Shown here: one piece after another, positions 32,178 through 41,513 of the stretch | How the letters are laid out: every line of letters begins with the position of its first letter | How positions within the stretch are numbered: the first letter of the stretch is position 1 | Assembly: GCF_015278255.1 (NCBI RefSeq) | Contig: NZ_JADIJC010000006.1 | Span: 124,001 to 188,000 of the forward strand | Direction: 5' to 3' | Origin: Microbacterium hibisci | GTDB lineage: Bacteria; Actinomycetota; Actinomycetes; Actinomycetales; Microbacteriaceae | DNA length: 64,000 bases | The notes under the pieces: model-generated | What the model was told of the DNA's origin: nothing | What the model saw: the letters and a program-made list of their open reading frames with translations, nothing else | The model's database searches: none | Program-made: the position numbers and the translations under genes

Positions 32178-33311
32178 ATGCCCATCGCCCGGCCCGCGGC
32201 ATCCGTCTCCCTCGAAGGCTTCGAGCTGCGCGTGCTGCACCTGCCGCTCGTCGCCCCGTTCACGACCTCGTTCGGCACCGAGACGGTGCGCGAGGTGATC
32301 GTCGTCCGGGCGCTCACGTCGGACGGCGAGGGCTGGGGCGAGATCGTGACGCAGGCCGACCCGCTCTACTCGAGCGAGTACACGCAGGGAGCGTGGGATG
32401 TGGCGCTGCGCTTCCTCGCGCCCGCCCTGCTCGATCAGCGACGGCTTGCGCCCGAAGACGTCGCGGGCGTGCTCGAGCCCTTCAAGGGGCACCGCATGGC
32501 CAAGGCCGGCCTCGAGCTCGCCGTGCTCGATGCGGCGCTTCGCGCCGAGGGCCGCAGCTTCGGCGAGTACGCCGGCGCGGTGCGCGACCGGGTGCCGAGC
32601 GGCGTCTCCGTCGGCATTCAGCGCGACCCGGCCGCACTCGTCGACACCGTGGGAGGCTACCTCGACGAGGGCTACCTGCGCATCAAGATCAAGATCAAGC
32701 CCGGGCGCGACGTGGGCGACACGGCCGCCGTGCGCGAGGCGTTCGGCGGCATCCCCCTGCAGGTCGACGCGAACTCCGCCTTCACGATGGCGGATGCCGA
32801 CACCCTGGCCGAGCTCGACCGCTTCGACCTGCTCCTCATCGAGCAGCCGCTCCAGGAGGACGACCTCGTCGACCATGCGACGCTCGCGCAGCGCCTGCGG
32901 ACGCCGGTGTGCCTCGACGAGTCCATCGTGTCGGACAAGGCGGCGGCTGACGCGCTGGCGCTGGGCTCGGCATCCGTCATCAACATCAAGGCCGGGCGGG
33001 TCGGCGGCTACCTCGAGGCCGTGCGCATCCACGACCGCTGCCTCGCCGCCGGCGTGCCGGTGTGGTGCGGCGGCATGCTCGAGACCGGGATCGGCCGCGC
33101 CGCCAACGCGGCGCTCGCCGCGCTCCCCGGCTTCACGCTGCCGGGCGACGTGTCGGCGTCGAGCCGCTTCTACACGCGCGACATCGTGACCGAGCCCGCG
33201 GCGCTCGAGGACGGCCACGTGCGCGTGCCGCTCGGCCACGGGCTGGGCGTCGAGATCGACCCCGTCGCGCTCGAGGACTTCACCGTCGCCCGCGAGACCC
33301 TCACGCGGTAG
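32178..33311 (+). CDS. menC: o-succinylbenzoate synthase (enolase superfamily)
   Basis: A 377-residue enolase-superfamily enzyme. The catalytic lysine pair lies in RIKIKIKPGRD (about 170), metal ligands in QVDANSA (~197), IEQPL (~222) and LDESI (~246), and the second lysine in NIKAGRVGG (~270). This is the OSBS/N-succinylamino acid racemase pattern; in menaquinone synthesis it dehydrates SHCHC to o-succinylbenzoate. No other men gene is in the window, so the racemase role cannot be excluded. ATG at 32178 follows a leaderless promoter. Confidence 0.85.
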   Translation: MPIARPAASVSLEGFELRVLHLPLVAPFTTSFGTETVREVIVVRALTSDGEGWGEIVTQADPLYSSEYTQGAWDVALRFLAPALLDQRRLAPEDVAGVLEPFKGHRMAKAGLELAVLDAALRAEGRSFGEYAGAVRDRVPSGVSVGIQRDPAALVDTVGGYLDEGYLRIKIKIKPGRDVGDTAAVREAFGGIPLQVDANSAFTMADADTLAELDRFDLLLIEQPLQEDDLVDHATLAQRLRTPVCLDESIVSDKAAADALALGSASVINIKAGRVGGYLEAVRIHDRCLAAGVPVWCGGMLETGIGRAANAALAALPGFTLPGDVSASSRFYTRDIVTEPAALEDGHVRVPLGHGLGVEIDPVALEDFTVARETLTR

Positions 33312-33326
33312 GCGACCGGAGCGCCG

Positions 33327-34322
33327 ATGCGACCGCTGCGACGTCCGCACCTCCTCACGAGCGGAGGACGGATGCCGCGCCCGCGCCCCGTCGGCAGCTC
33401 CCCGCTCCGGAGCTCGAGGAGTCCGGCTCGCACCCTCCTGCTCGCCGCGGCGCTGATCGGCGCCCTCGCGGTCGCCGGCTGCGCCCCCGGTGGCGCGACT
33501 CCGACCACCCCAGGCGATGCGACCTCGAGCCCTGGCCCCTTGCCGACGCTGCCCGCCGGCGTCACGGTCGCGGTCGCGCAGCTGCGCGCCGATGTGGCCG
33601 CGCGGCAGGCCCAGCTGCGGGTGACGAACGGATCCGACGCGCCCGTCACCGTCGGCGAGGTGCGCGTCGACGATCCGCGGTTCGCCGAGCCGGCGACCCG
33701 GGTGTTCGCCGACCGCGTGAGCACGATTCCCGCCGGCGGCACCGTCGACATCCGCATCCAGCTGCCGGCCGCCGACTGCACGGCGCCCGACGAGGGTGAG
33801 GGCGTGGCCGTGCTCGAGCTCGTCTCGGATTCGGGCAGCGCCGAGGCGACGGCATCCGCTCCCGACCTGCTCGGATTCGTCGCCGACATGCACGTCCGCG
33901 ACTGCGTGCTCGAAAGGGTGACGGATGCCGCGACCCTCGCCTTCACCGCCTTCGAGCCGTCCCCGCCCGGCGAGCCGGCCGTGCTCGAGCTCACTGTCAC
34001 GCCGACCGACGACGGCGCGGCCACGGTGGTCGGGGTGGAGGGGACCAACCTGCTCTCCTTCGCCGGCATTCCGCCCGAGGAAGACCTCTACCCGCTCGCG
34101 CTGGAGGTGCGCCCGGGCGACGCCGCCGTCGTCGTCGTGGACCTGCCGCTGGTGCCGTTCCGGTGCGATCCGCACGCGGTGCAGGAGGACAAGCGCGGCA
34201 CGCTCTTCGACGTGCGCGTCGACCTCGACGGCGCGGAGGGGGAGTTCGAGCTGTTCGTGGGCGAGGAGATGCGCGGCGACATCCTCAGCTGGGTCGCCGA
34301 TTGGTGCGGCTTCGGAAACTGA
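33327..34322 (+). CDS. putative lipoprotein of unknown function
   Basis: A 331-residue exported protein. A basic N-region (about 1-35) precedes the hydrophobic stretch TLLLAAALIGALAVAGC whose final cysteine (~52) fits a lipobox. The mature part starts with a Pro/Thr/Ser linker and then predicted beta-rich domains; no enzyme motif is seen. Two cysteines later may pair. ATG at 33327 has GGAG upstream; ATG at 33372 is an alternative that would give a more usual signal-peptide length. It follows menC by 15 bp, so it may be co-transcribed. Confidence 0.7.
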   Translation: MRPLRRPHLLTSGGRMPRPRPVGSSPLRSSRSPARTLLLAAALIGALAVAGCAPGGATPTTPGDATSSPGPLPTLPAGVTVAVAQLRADVAARQAQLRVTNGSDAPVTVGEVRVDDPRFAEPATRVFADRVSTIPAGGTVDIRIQLPAADCTAPDEGEGVAVLELVSDSGSAEATASAPDLLGFVADMHVRDCVLERVTDAATLAFTAFEPSPPGEPAVLELTVTPTDDGAATVVGVEGTNLLSFAGIPPEEDLYPLALEVRPGDAAVVVVDLPLVPFRCDPHAVQEDKRGTLFDVRVDLDGAEGEFELFVGEEMRGDILSWVADWCGFGN

Positions 34323-34337
34323 CCCGACGCGCTGAGG

Positions 34338-34740
34338 TGCCGGTCGTTGAGCGGAGGGCGCTCTGGCGCCCGCAGACGAAACGCGTCCAGGTTTCCGGGA
34401 TCGCCGGGGCGTTTCGTCTCGCTCGTTCCTCGCTCGCTCAACGGCCGGAACGCGGGTTGCCGGACGGAACGCGTCCCGGGTTTGGGGGAACGCCGGGGCG
34501 TTTCGTCTCGGTCGTTCCTCGCTCGCTCAACGACCGGAACGCGGGTTGCCGGACGAAACGCGTCTGGGTTTCCGGGAACGTCGGGGCGATTCGTCTCGCT
34601 CGTTCCTCGCTCGCTCAACGACCGAACCTCGGGTTGCCGGTCGTTGAGCGGAGGGCGCTCTGGCGCCCGCAGACGAAACGCGTCTGGGTTTCCGAGAACG
34701 CCGGGGCGTTTCCTCTCGCTTCGCTCGCTCAACGACCGGG
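34338..34740. repeat. tandem cluster of four hairpin repeats
   Basis: The 496-bp gap after the lipoprotein holds four related units, each ending in CGCTCAACG[A/G]CCG (34435, 34524, 34612, 34726). Units 1 and 4 begin with the inverse CCGGTCGTTGAGCG (34340, 34637). Inside, GACGAAACGCGT faces GGCGTTTCGTCTC, so each unit can fold into a nested hairpin. Units 1 and 4 share the segment GAGGGCGCTCTGGCGCCCGC. The family recurs at 29117-29311 and inside fbiC. The remaining bases up to 34818 hold only a leaderless -10. Confidence 0.85.
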
Positions 34741-34806
34741 GAGAAGTGCCCGCAACCCCACGCGTCGGGCGCCGGGACGCATGCTCGGCGTGCCCGCCGT
34801 CGTGCG

Positions 34807-34812
34807 TAGGCT
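34807..34812 (+). promoter_or_regulatory. -10 element, leaderless promoter
   Basis: TAGGCT ends 6 bases before the ATG of the FMN-dependent oxidase at 34819. Confidence 0.6.
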
Positions 34813-34818
34813 GGCCGC

Positions 34819-36174
34819 ATGGCCCAGAGCAGCGTCGCTCCCGAAGACCCCGCCGCCGCGGCTCGCGGCATCTCGCGCCGGACCCAGTCCGAGATCTACC
34901 GCGCCGGCATCAGCGGCACACGGCCGCGCGTGCCGGTCGACATCGCAGCCCTCGAGTCCGCCGCGCTCAAGGCGCTGAGCGCCGAGGCGTTCGCCTACAT
35001 CGCCGGCGGAGCCGGCGCCGAGCGCACGACCGCGGCCAACCGCGCGGCCTTCGGCCATTGGCAGGTCTGGCCACGGCCCTTGCGCGATGTGTCGTCGCGC
35101 GATCTGTCCATCGACTTCCTCGGAGCGCGCCGGCCCACGCCGCTGCTCCTCGCCCCGCTCGGCGTCATGGAGATGGCGCACGACGACGCCGATCTGGCGG
35201 TGGCGCGGGCCGCGGCATCCCTCGGAGTGCCGTACACGCTCTCGAACCAGGCGTCCTTCTCGATGGAGTCCGTCGCCGAGGCCGCACCCGGCGGAGCCCG
35301 GCTGTTCCAGCTCTACTGGTCGGCCTCTGACGAGCTCAACGCGTCGCTGCTGCGCCGGGCCGAGGCATCCGGATGCGAAGCCGTCGTCGTCACCCTCGAC
35401 ACGCACCTGCTCGGCTGGCGCACGCGCGATCTCGACCTGGCGTATCTGCCGTTCACCCGCGCGATGGGCATCGCCCAGTACACCAGCGACCCGGTGTTCC
35501 AGCAGCTCGTGCGCGAGCGCGCACGGGCCGGCTCGTCACGAGGGGCAGAGGCGACGGATGCCGACGCCGCGCCGGCGGTGAAGGTCACCCCGAAGGCGGT
35601 CCGTGCGGGCCTCGGGATCGCCCGAAAAGGCTCCGCGCTCACCGGCTCGAAGAGCGTGCGTGAGAACCTGCGCTCGCCGCTGCCGCGGGCAGCGGTCGAG
35701 ACCTTCCTCGACGTGTTCTCGACCCCCGGGCTCACGTGGGGCGATCTCGCCAAGGCGCGCGAGTGGACGTCGCTGCCGATCCTCCTCAAAGGCATCGTCC
35801 ATCCCGACGACGCGATCCGGGCACTCGACGCGGGGATGGACGGCATCTGGATCTCGAACCACGGCGGCCGTCAGATCGACCAGTCCGTGCCCACGCTCGA
35901 GGTGCTGCCCACGATCGCCGAGCGGGTCGCCGGGCGCGTGCCGATCGTGTTCGACTCGGGCGTGCGGCAGGGCGCCGACGTCTTCATCGCGCTTGCGCTG
36001 GGAGCGACCGCCGTCGCGCTCGGCCGCCCGTACGCGTACGGCCTGGGCATCGCCGGCGAGCCGGGAGTACGCGAGGTCGTGCGCAACGTGCTCGCAGAGT
36101 TCGACATCACCCTCGGCCTGTCCGGTCACACCTCCGTCGCTGAGCTCGGCCGCGACGGGCTGCGTGAGGCCTGA
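34819..36174 (+). CDS. FMN-dependent alpha-hydroxyacid oxidase (lactate 2-monooxygenase-like)
   Basis: A 451-residue TIM-barrel flavoenzyme. The active-site histidine is in ISNHGGRQID (about 352), flavin phosphate binding is at VFDSGVRQGADV and ALGRPYAYG, and PLLLAPLGVMEM begins the barrel core. The extra length (over 400 residues, with a long loop at about 215-275) is closer to lactate 2-monooxygenase than to ~370-residue lactate oxidase or glycolate oxidase. The substrate is inferred to be lactate or a similar 2-hydroxyacid. It stands alone with its own promoter. Confidence 0.85.
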   Translation: MAQSSVAPEDPAAAARGISRRTQSEIYRAGISGTRPRVPVDIAALESAALKALSAEAFAYIAGGAGAERTTAANRAAFGHWQVWPRPLRDVSSRDLSIDFLGARRPTPLLLAPLGVMEMAHDDADLAVARAAASLGVPYTLSNQASFSMESVAEAAPGGARLFQLYWSASDELNASLLRRAEASGCEAVVVTLDTHLLGWRTRDLDLAYLPFTRAMGIAQYTSDPVFQQLVRERARAGSSRGAEATDADAAPAVKVTPKAVRAGLGIARKGSALTGSKSVRENLRSPLPRAAVETFLDVFSTPGLTWGDLAKAREWTSLPILLKGIVHPDDAIRALDAGMDGIWISNHGGRQIDQSVPTLEVLPTIAERVAGRVPIVFDSGVRQGADVFIALALGATAVALGRPYAYGLGIAGEPGVREVVRNVLAEFDITLGLSGHTSVAELGRDGLREA

Positions 36175-36214
36175 CGCCCCCGCGCCGCACCCTCACCGAA
36201 GTGCGCGGGGGCCC

Positions 36215-36220
36215 TAGGGT
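36215..36220 (+). promoter_or_regulatory. -10 element, leaderless promoter
   Basis: TAGGGT ends 6 bases before GTG 36227 of the DUF4870 gene. Confidence 0.5.
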
Positions 36221-36226
36221 GGTGGC

Positions 36227-36604
36227 GTGACCACCCCTCCTCCGCCGCCCTACGGCTACGGCGCTGCGCAGTCGCCCCAGATGAGCCCCGCCGACGAGAA
36301 GCTCTGGGCGACGCTCGTCCACCTCGGCGGCCTCTTCTTCACTTTCCTCGTTCCGCTCGTCGGCTTCCTCGTGCTCAAGGACCGCGGCCCCTTCGTCCGC
36401 GCGCACACCGCGACGGCGCTCAACTTCCAGCTGACGATCCTCATCGCCTACGTCGTGGGCGCCATCCTGAGCATCGTCATCATCGGCATCTTCATCCTCC
36501 TGGCCGCGTACGTGCTCAACATCGTCTTCTGCATCATCGCCGCGGTGAAGGCGAACCGCGGCGAGTGGTACACGTACCCGCTGACGATCCCGTTCATCCG
36601 CTGA
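36227..36604 (+). CDS. DUF4870 domain membrane protein
   Basis: A 125-residue protein with a Pro-rich cytoplasmic N-terminus ([11 protein letters not shown]) and three hydrophobic segments (about 28-50, 66-85, 88-110). [13 protein letters not shown] and [12 protein letters not shown] match the DUF4870 family, whose function is unknown. GTG at 36227 is set by a leaderless promoter. Confidence 0.8.
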   Translation: MTTPPPPPYGYGAAQSPQMSPADEKLWATLVHLGGLFFTFLVPLVGFLVLKDRGPFVRAHTATALNFQLTILIAYVVGAILSIVIIGIFILLAAYVLNIVFCIIAAVKANRGEWYTYPLTIPFIR

Positions 36605-36683
36605 CGCCGCTCCGTCCGCCCCGTGCCCGGCAGCGGCCGCGGAGCGCGACGGGGCGCCCGGCGGGCGGCTTCCGCGAGCCGAC

Positions 36684-36689
36684 TAGAAT
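36684..36689 (+). promoter_or_regulatory. -10 element of the glycyl-tRNA synthetase gene
   Basis: TAGAAT at 36684-36689 is the best -10 in the 152-bp gap. It would give a leader of about 60 bases with TTGGAG before GTG 36757, too short for a T-box riboswitch. A GACGGATGCCGC motif starts at 36691 within the leader. Confidence 0.5.
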
Positions 36690-36756
36690 CGACGGATGCC
36701 GCGGTCAGCGGCTCTTCGCACCCTCGTGCATCCCCCTCCCGACCATTGGAGCCACC

Positions 36757-38142
36757 GTGGCCGAGCAGTCTCGCCTCGACAAAGTCATCGCCCTCGCCCG
36801 TCACCGCGGGTTCGTGTTCCAGGCGGGTGAGATCTACGGCGGATCCCGGTCGGCGTGGGATTACGGTCCCCTCGGCACCGAGCTCAAGGAGAACATCCGG
36901 CGGCAGTGGTGGCAGACGTTCGTGCGCGGCCGGGGCGACATGGTCGGCCTCGACTCGTCGATCATCCTGCCCAAGCGCGTGTGGGAGGCATCCGGTCACG
37001 TCGCCACCTTCACCGACCCGCTCGTCGAGTGCCTGCAGTGCCACAAGCGGTTCCGCGCCGACAACCTCATCGACGACTTCGAGGCGCGCAAGGGCCGCAA
37101 GGCCGAGAACGGCCTCGCCGACATCCCGTGCCCGAACTGCGGCACGAAGGGCCAGTACACCGAGCCGAAGGCGTTCTCGGGTCTCGTCAAGACCTACCTC
37201 GGCGTCGTGGACGACGAGTCGGGCCTGCACTTCCTCCGGCCCGAGACGGCGCAGGGCATCTTCGTGAACTTCTCGAACGTCCTCACCGCCAGCCGCAAGA
37301 AGCCGCCGTTCGGCATCGGGCAGGTGGGCAAGGCGTTCCGCAACGAGATCACGCCCGGCAATTTCATCTTCCGCACCCGCGAGTTCGAGCAGATGGAGAT
37401 CGAGTACTTCGTACCGCCGGCCGATGCGCAGGAGTGGTTCGACCACTGGGTCGACGAGTGCTGGAACTGGTTCATCGACCTCGGCATCGATCCCGGCAAC
37501 ATGCGCCGCTTCGACGTGCCCGAGGAGGACCGCGCCCACTACTCCGACGGCACCATCGACGTGGAGTACCGCTTCGGCTTCGCCGGCAAGGAGTGGGGCG
37601 AGCTCATGGGCGTCGCCAACCGCACAGACTACGACCTCGGCTCGCACTCCGAGGCGTCGGGGCAGTCGCTGTCGTACTTCGACCAGGCCTCGGGCGAGAA
37701 GTACATCCCGTACGTCATCGAGCCCTCGTTCGGCCTCACGCGCGCCATGATGGCGTTCCTCGTCGACGCCTACCACGAGGAGGAGGCGCCGAACGCGAAG
37801 GGCGGCACCGACACCCGCACGGTGCTCAAGCTCGACCCGCGGCTCGCGCCCGTGAAGGCGGCGGTGCTTCCCCTCTCGCGCAACGAGCAGCTGTCGCCGA
37901 TCGCGCGCGAGGTCGCCGAGGATCTCCGCGGTGAGTGGAACATCGACTTCGACGACGCCGGCGCCATCGGCCGCCGCTACCGTCGCCAGGACGAGATCGG
38001 CACGCCGTTCTGCGTCACGGTCGACTTCGACTCGCTCGACGATCGCGCCGTCACCGTGCGCGACCGCGACACGATGGGCCAGGAGCGCGTGCCGCTCGAG
38101 GGCTTGCACGCGTACCTCGCGGAGCGCCTCACCGGGGCCTGA
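36757..38142 (+). CDS. glyS: glycyl-tRNA synthetase (alpha2 type)
   Basis: A 461-residue class II synthetase of the dimeric type. Motif 2 is visible in [20 protein letters not shown] and motif 3 in [11 protein letters not shown] (about 328). [13 protein letters not shown] near residue 30 is diagnostic. A zinc-knuckle-like set of cysteines is present (CLQCHKR and CPNCGTKG). It charges tRNA-Gly. GTG at 36757 has GGAG upstream; earlier in-frame codons lack conserved sequence. The AAA+ gene begins 3 bp after its stop, so the two may share a transcript. Confidence 0.96.
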   Translation: MAEQSRLDKVIALARHRGFVFQAGEIYGGSRSAWDYGPLGTELKENIRRQWWQTFVRGRGDMVGLDSSIILPKRVWEASGHVATFTDPLVECLQCHKRFRADNLIDDFEARKGRKAENGLADIPCPNCGTKGQYTEPKAFSGLVKTYLGVVDDESGLHFLRPETAQGIFVNFSNVLTASRKKPPFGIGQVGKAFRNEITPGNFIFRTREFEQMEIEYFVPPADAQEWFDHWVDECWNWFIDLGIDPGNMRRFDVPEEDRAHYSDGTIDVEYRFGFAGKEWGELMGVANRTDYDLGSHSEASGQSLSYFDQASGEKYIPYVIEPSFGLTRAMMAFLVDAYHEEEAPNAKGGTDTRTVLKLDPRLAPVKAAVLPLSRNEQLSPIAREVAEDLRGEWNIDFDDAGAIGRRYRRQDEIGTPFCVTVDFDSLDDRAVTVRDRDTMGQERVPLEGLHAYLAERLTGA

Positions 38143-38145
38143 GCC

Positions 38146-40224
38146 ATGACGGAGCCGGGGCAGCAGTTCGCAGAGGCGTTCAACCCGCTGGCGGTGCAGC
38201 TGTACGCACTGCTCCGCCCGCGCGAGCAGCGCGTCGTGCTGACGGTGGCCACCGTCGACATGATCGCCGACGTCTGGATCCAGGTCTTCGGAGACGAGGG
38301 CGACCAGCAGTCCGCGGAGGGGCGCTACCGGAGCGTGCCGCCCACGACCGAGCTCGTGCTGGCCGTGGCCCGGCTGCGGCAGGCCATGTACGTGCCCGAT
38401 CGCGGTGCCTGGTACACCGCGCAGGTGCTGGTGAACGCGGATCGGTCCACCGGCCTGAAGACGTGGCTCGATCACGAGCCTCGTCTGGCCGGCGTCGATC
38501 CCGCGGCCTGGGGCCGCGACGCGGCGCGCTTCCCCCGTACGCCCGAGCACACCCCCGCCTGGCTGGCCGAGCGGCTCGCGCCCGCGCCGCCCGAGATTCC
38601 GGCAACGCCCGTCGTGCCGGCCGATTCCGTCGCGGCCGCGGTGGCGTTCGAGCGCGCGGCTGCGGCGCAGGACGCGCGCGAGGCGGCGCAGGAGTCGACG
38701 GATGCCGCGTCCTCGCGGCCGTCGGAGGCCGAACGTCCGTCGCCGACGACGTCGGAGCCCGAGGCGGCGGTTGAGCTCGAGGCCGCCGCGACCGAGCGAG
38801 AGCCCGAGGCCGCGGTTGACCCCGAGGCCGACGCGACCGAGCGAGAGCCCGAGCCCGAGGCCGCGGTCGCGGCAGAACCCGCGTCCGAGCTCGAAGGCGA
38901 GCCCGACTTCGTGGCGATCATCCGCGACGCCGTCGCGAGCGACCCCGACAACCTCGCGCTGCGGATCGACCTCATCGAGCTGCTCCTCCAGGACGACCCT
39001 GAGCAGGCGGTCATCGAGGTCCGCACGCTGGCCCAGTACGGCGCCAACCCGCAGACCGTGCAGGTGCTGCGTGCCCGGGCGGCGGCCGCATTCCTGCGCA
39101 AGCGCCTGGCTCCCGACGCAGCGGCTGGGGCCGACGATCCCGCTCCGGCAGCACTTCGAGCCTCCGAGGTCCCGACCGCTCCCGCGCCGGACTCAGCACC
39201 GGCCGCCCCCGCAGCGGTCGCTGCGCCGGCGTCGGCGGCTGCCGTCGCCTCCGGCGAGGCGGCTCCGGGGCATGAGTCCGCGGACGCCCCTCAGCGCATC
39301 CCCGCCGCAAGGGCCGGCGGATCGGACGACGGTGTCCCGGTGTGGGACGTGGAGCGCCCCGGCGTCACCCTCGCCGACGTGGCAGGGCTCGAGGAGGTCA
39401 AGCGCCACCTCGAGAGCTCGTTCCTCGCGCCGATGCGCAACCCCGATCTGGCGCGGATGTTCGGCAAGGCGCCGCGGGGCAGCCTTCTCATGTACGGACC
39501 GCCCGGCTGCGGCAAGACCTTCATCGCGCGGGCGGTGGCCGGTGAACTGGGCGCCGGGTTCCTGCACGTCACGCTCGCCGACATCATGGGCCAGTACTTC
39601 GGCGAGAGCGAGAAGGCCATCCAGGCCCTCTTCAAGGCAGCGCGCTCGGCGCGGCCGTGCGTGATCTTCATCGACGAGTTCGACGCCATCGGCGGTCGCC
39701 GCACCACATCGTCGAGCCCGGCGTCGCAGGCGCTGCGCATGGTGACGAGCCAGCTCCTCGAGGAGTTCGACGGCGTCGACGCGTCGAACGAGGGCATCTA
39801 CGTGCTGGCCGCGACCAACCGCCCGTGGGACATCGACCCCGCGCTGCGTCGGCCCGGACGTCTCGATCGGACCGTGCTCATCCTTCCGCCCGACGAGCCC
39901 GCGCGCGGGGCGATCCTGCGACACGCGCTGCGCGACAAGCCGGCCGCCGCGATCGACACGACCGACATCGTCGCCCGCACGCGCGAGTTCTCCGGCGCCG
40001 ACCTCTCCTACATCGTCGAGACCGCCGTCGAGTCGGCGTTCATGGACTCGCTGCAGGCCGGGGTTCCGCGCATGATCACGACCTACGACCTCGAGGCGGC
40101 GGCATCCCGCGTCGTCCCGTCCACGCGGTCGTGGTTCGAGCAGATCAAGCCGGTGCTCGAGTACGGGGTCGACGACGGCACGTTCGCGCAGCTGCGCTCG
40201 TACCTCAAGCAGCACCGCATCTGA
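38146..40224 (+). CDS. AAA+ ATPase with novel N-terminal domain and TPR-like repeats
   Basis: A 692-residue multidomain protein. Residues ~1-165 form a globular domain of unknown function (LRPREQRVVLTVATVDMIA, then LRQAMYVPDRGAWYTAQVLV). Residues ~170-255 are a low-complexity Glu/Pro/Ala repeat. ~258-325 look like helical TPR-type repeats. ~330-395 are Ala/Pro rich. The AAA+ domain (~400-690) has Walker A GPPGCGKT (451-458), Walker B VIFIDEFDAIGG (from 506), a second-region-of-homology arginine in PALRRPGRLDR, and a Cdc48/FtsH-type lid. No HExxH protease follows, so it is not FtsH; it probably remodels a protein partner. The neighbouring TPR membrane protein starts 1 bp after its stop. Confidence 0.85.
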   Translation: MTEPGQQFAEAFNPLAVQLYALLRPREQRVVLTVATVDMIADVWIQVFGDEGDQQSAEGRYRSVPPTTELVLAVARLRQAMYVPDRGAWYTAQVLVNADRSTGLKTWLDHEPRLAGVDPAAWGRDAARFPRTPEHTPAWLAERLAPAPPEIPATPVVPADSVAAAVAFERAAAAQDAREAAQESTDAASSRPSEAERPSPTTSEPEAAVELEAAATEREPEAAVDPEADATEREPEPEAAVAAEPASELEGEPDFVAIIRDAVASDPDNLALRIDLIELLLQDDPEQAVIEVRTLAQYGANPQTVQVLRARAAAAFLRKRLAPDAAAGADDPAPAALRASEVPTAPAPDSAPAAPAAVAAPASAAAVASGEAAPGHESADAPQRIPAARAGGSDDGVPVWDVERPGVTLADVAGLEEVKRHLESSFLAPMRNPDLARMFGKAPRGSLLMYGPPGCGKTFIARAVAGELGAGFLHVTLADIMGQYFGESEKAIQALFKAARSARPCVIFIDEFDAIGGRRTTSSSPASQALRMVTSQLLEEFDGVDASNEGIYVLAATNRPWDIDPALRRPGRLDRTVLILPPDEPARGAILRHALRDKPAAAIDTTDIVARTREFSGADLSYIVETAVESAFMDSLQAGVPRMITTYDLEAAASRVVPSTRSWFEQIKPVLEYGVDDGTFAQLRSYLKQHRI
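38758..38875 (+). repeat. imperfect tandem repeat in the AAA+ gene
   Basis: Units encoding Glu-Arg-Glu-Pro-Glu-Ala-Ala-Val and variants repeat about three times, with GACCGAGCGAGAGCCCGAG appearing twice exactly (near 38799 and 38838). They form the acidic linker between the N-terminal domain and the TPR-like part. Confidence 0.7.
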
Positions 40225-40225
40225 C

Positions 40226-41335
40226 ATGGCGATCGATCCGCTGTCCGAGGCGCAGGTCCTGCTCGACACCGGCCAGCCGGGTCGGGCGAGGGAGCTGTTG
40301 CGCTCGGCACTCGCGCTGGATCCGACGAGCGGTCCGGCGCACCTCCTGACGGCCCGCGCGGCGGCAGTGACCGGCGACCTCGCCGGCGCCGAGTCGCACG
40401 CCCGCGCCGCAGCCGCCGATCCCGACACGCGCGCCGCGGGGTTCCAGGTACTCGCCCGCATCCTGGGCCTCGACGACGCGCGGGCCCCCGAAGCGGTGCA
40501 GGCCGCGGCATCCGCCGTCCAGATCGAGCCGGGGGAGTGGAGCCACCGCGCCGTGCTTGCGCTCGCCCTGTCGGACGTCGGCGACGTCCCAGCGGCCGTC
40601 GCGCAGGCGGAGGCGGCCGTCCAGCTGGCTCCGGCCGATCCCTCGGAGCGCTCGCGCGCGCTGGTCTCGCTGGCTCAGGTGTTCCTCGCGCAGCCGGCCG
40701 GTCGCGAGCGCGGCTACCACCTGATGCGCGAGGCGGCCGCCCTCGACCCCACCGACGCGCACCTGCAGCTCCAGGTCATGATCGCCCAGTTCACGAGCGG
40801 CCGCAGGGCCGACGCGATGCGCACCGCCTTCGCGAGCCTGCGCGTGACGCCCACCGCTGCGGTGCCGCCGCTCGTCGCACGCTTCTCGCTCTACTTCCTG
40901 CTGCGGCGACTCCTCGGCTGGCTGCTGCTGGTGTCGTTCGCGGTGCCCCTGGTGTTCTTCGGTATCGTCGGCAACCTCGGCGAGCCGTCGCTCCTGCAGA
41001 CCGCTCCCGACGCCGTCGTGCGCACCGCCGGAGCGGTCGGCCTGCTGGCGTTCGCGGGCGTCATCGCGCTCGTGCTGCGGCCGCTGTTCGACCGCTCGAC
41101 GGCCCGCGCCGTCTGGCGGTTCGCGCGGCGCAGCGGTCTGGCCTGGTGCGGGGGGTCGCTGGTCGTCCTCGCGCTGCTGAGCTACGCGGCGGCGCTTCTC
41201 CTCGGTGCCGCGGCGTTCGCGGGCGTGCCGCTGCCGCTGCTCCTCATGATCGTCGCGTGGCTGGTGCACAGCATCGGAGCGTTCGCGCTGCGCCTGCCCG
41301 ATCCGGCGACGCTGCTGGCCGCCCAGGCGCGCTGA
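40226..41335 (+). CDS. TPR-repeat membrane protein, partner of the AAA+ ATPase
   Basis: A 369-residue protein with tetratricopeptide-like helices over the first ~200 residues (for example AQVLLDTGQPGRARELLRSA and VLALALSDVGDVPAAVAQA) and three to four hydrophobic segments in the last 150 (about 222-248, 262-288, 310-350). This suggests a cytoplasmic TPR platform tethered to the membrane. It begins 1 bp after the AAA+ stop and ends before a strong terminator, so the pair is a transcriptional unit. The TPRs are a plausible docking site for the ATPase. Function unknown. Confidence 0.8.
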   Translation: MAIDPLSEAQVLLDTGQPGRARELLRSALALDPTSGPAHLLTARAAAVTGDLAGAESHARAAAADPDTRAAGFQVLARILGLDDARAPEAVQAAASAVQIEPGEWSHRAVLALALSDVGDVPAAVAQAEAAVQLAPADPSERSRALVSLAQVFLAQPAGRERGYHLMREAAALDPTDAHLQLQVMIAQFTSGRRADAMRTAFASLRVTPTAAVPPLVARFSLYFLLRRLLGWLLLVSFAVPLVFFGIVGNLGEPSLLQTAPDAVVRTAGAVGLLAFAGVIALVLRPLFDRSTARAVWRFARRSGLAWCGGSLVVLALLSYAAALLLGAAAFAGVPLPLLLMIVAWLVHSIGAFALRLPDPATLLAAQAR

Positions 41336-41513
41336 GCGTCACCCCATCTCCCTCGCCGGAGTGCCGCCGCCGGCGCCGCCCGCGGCCGAGCCCGGCTCTC
41401 GGGGCGAGCGAACGCCGTCGCGACCAAGCTCGCGGGGATCCTGCCGCGGCGGCTGAGCCTCGCGGCCGCCGGCCGCATCCTGCGGTGATGAGCCACCCGG
41501 GACGTTTCACGCC

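Noticed and set aside
34338..34740. A CRISPR array
   Set aside because: Units are imperfect, long, and nested palindromes of unequal length with similar interiors; there are no unique spacers of constant size and no cas genes.
36684..36756. A T-box riboswitch upstream of glycyl-tRNA synthetase
   Set aside because: The leader from the TAGAAT -10 to the start is about 60 bases with no T-box consensus or specifier stem.
36448..38550. A 700-codon frame opposite glycyl-tRNA synthetase
   Set aside because: Shadow of an essential, strongly conserved gene.
41336..41513. A small gene between the TPR gene and its terminator
   Set aside because: Open frames exist but lack ribosome binding sites and have irregular codon use; the stretch looks like 3' untranslated sequence.
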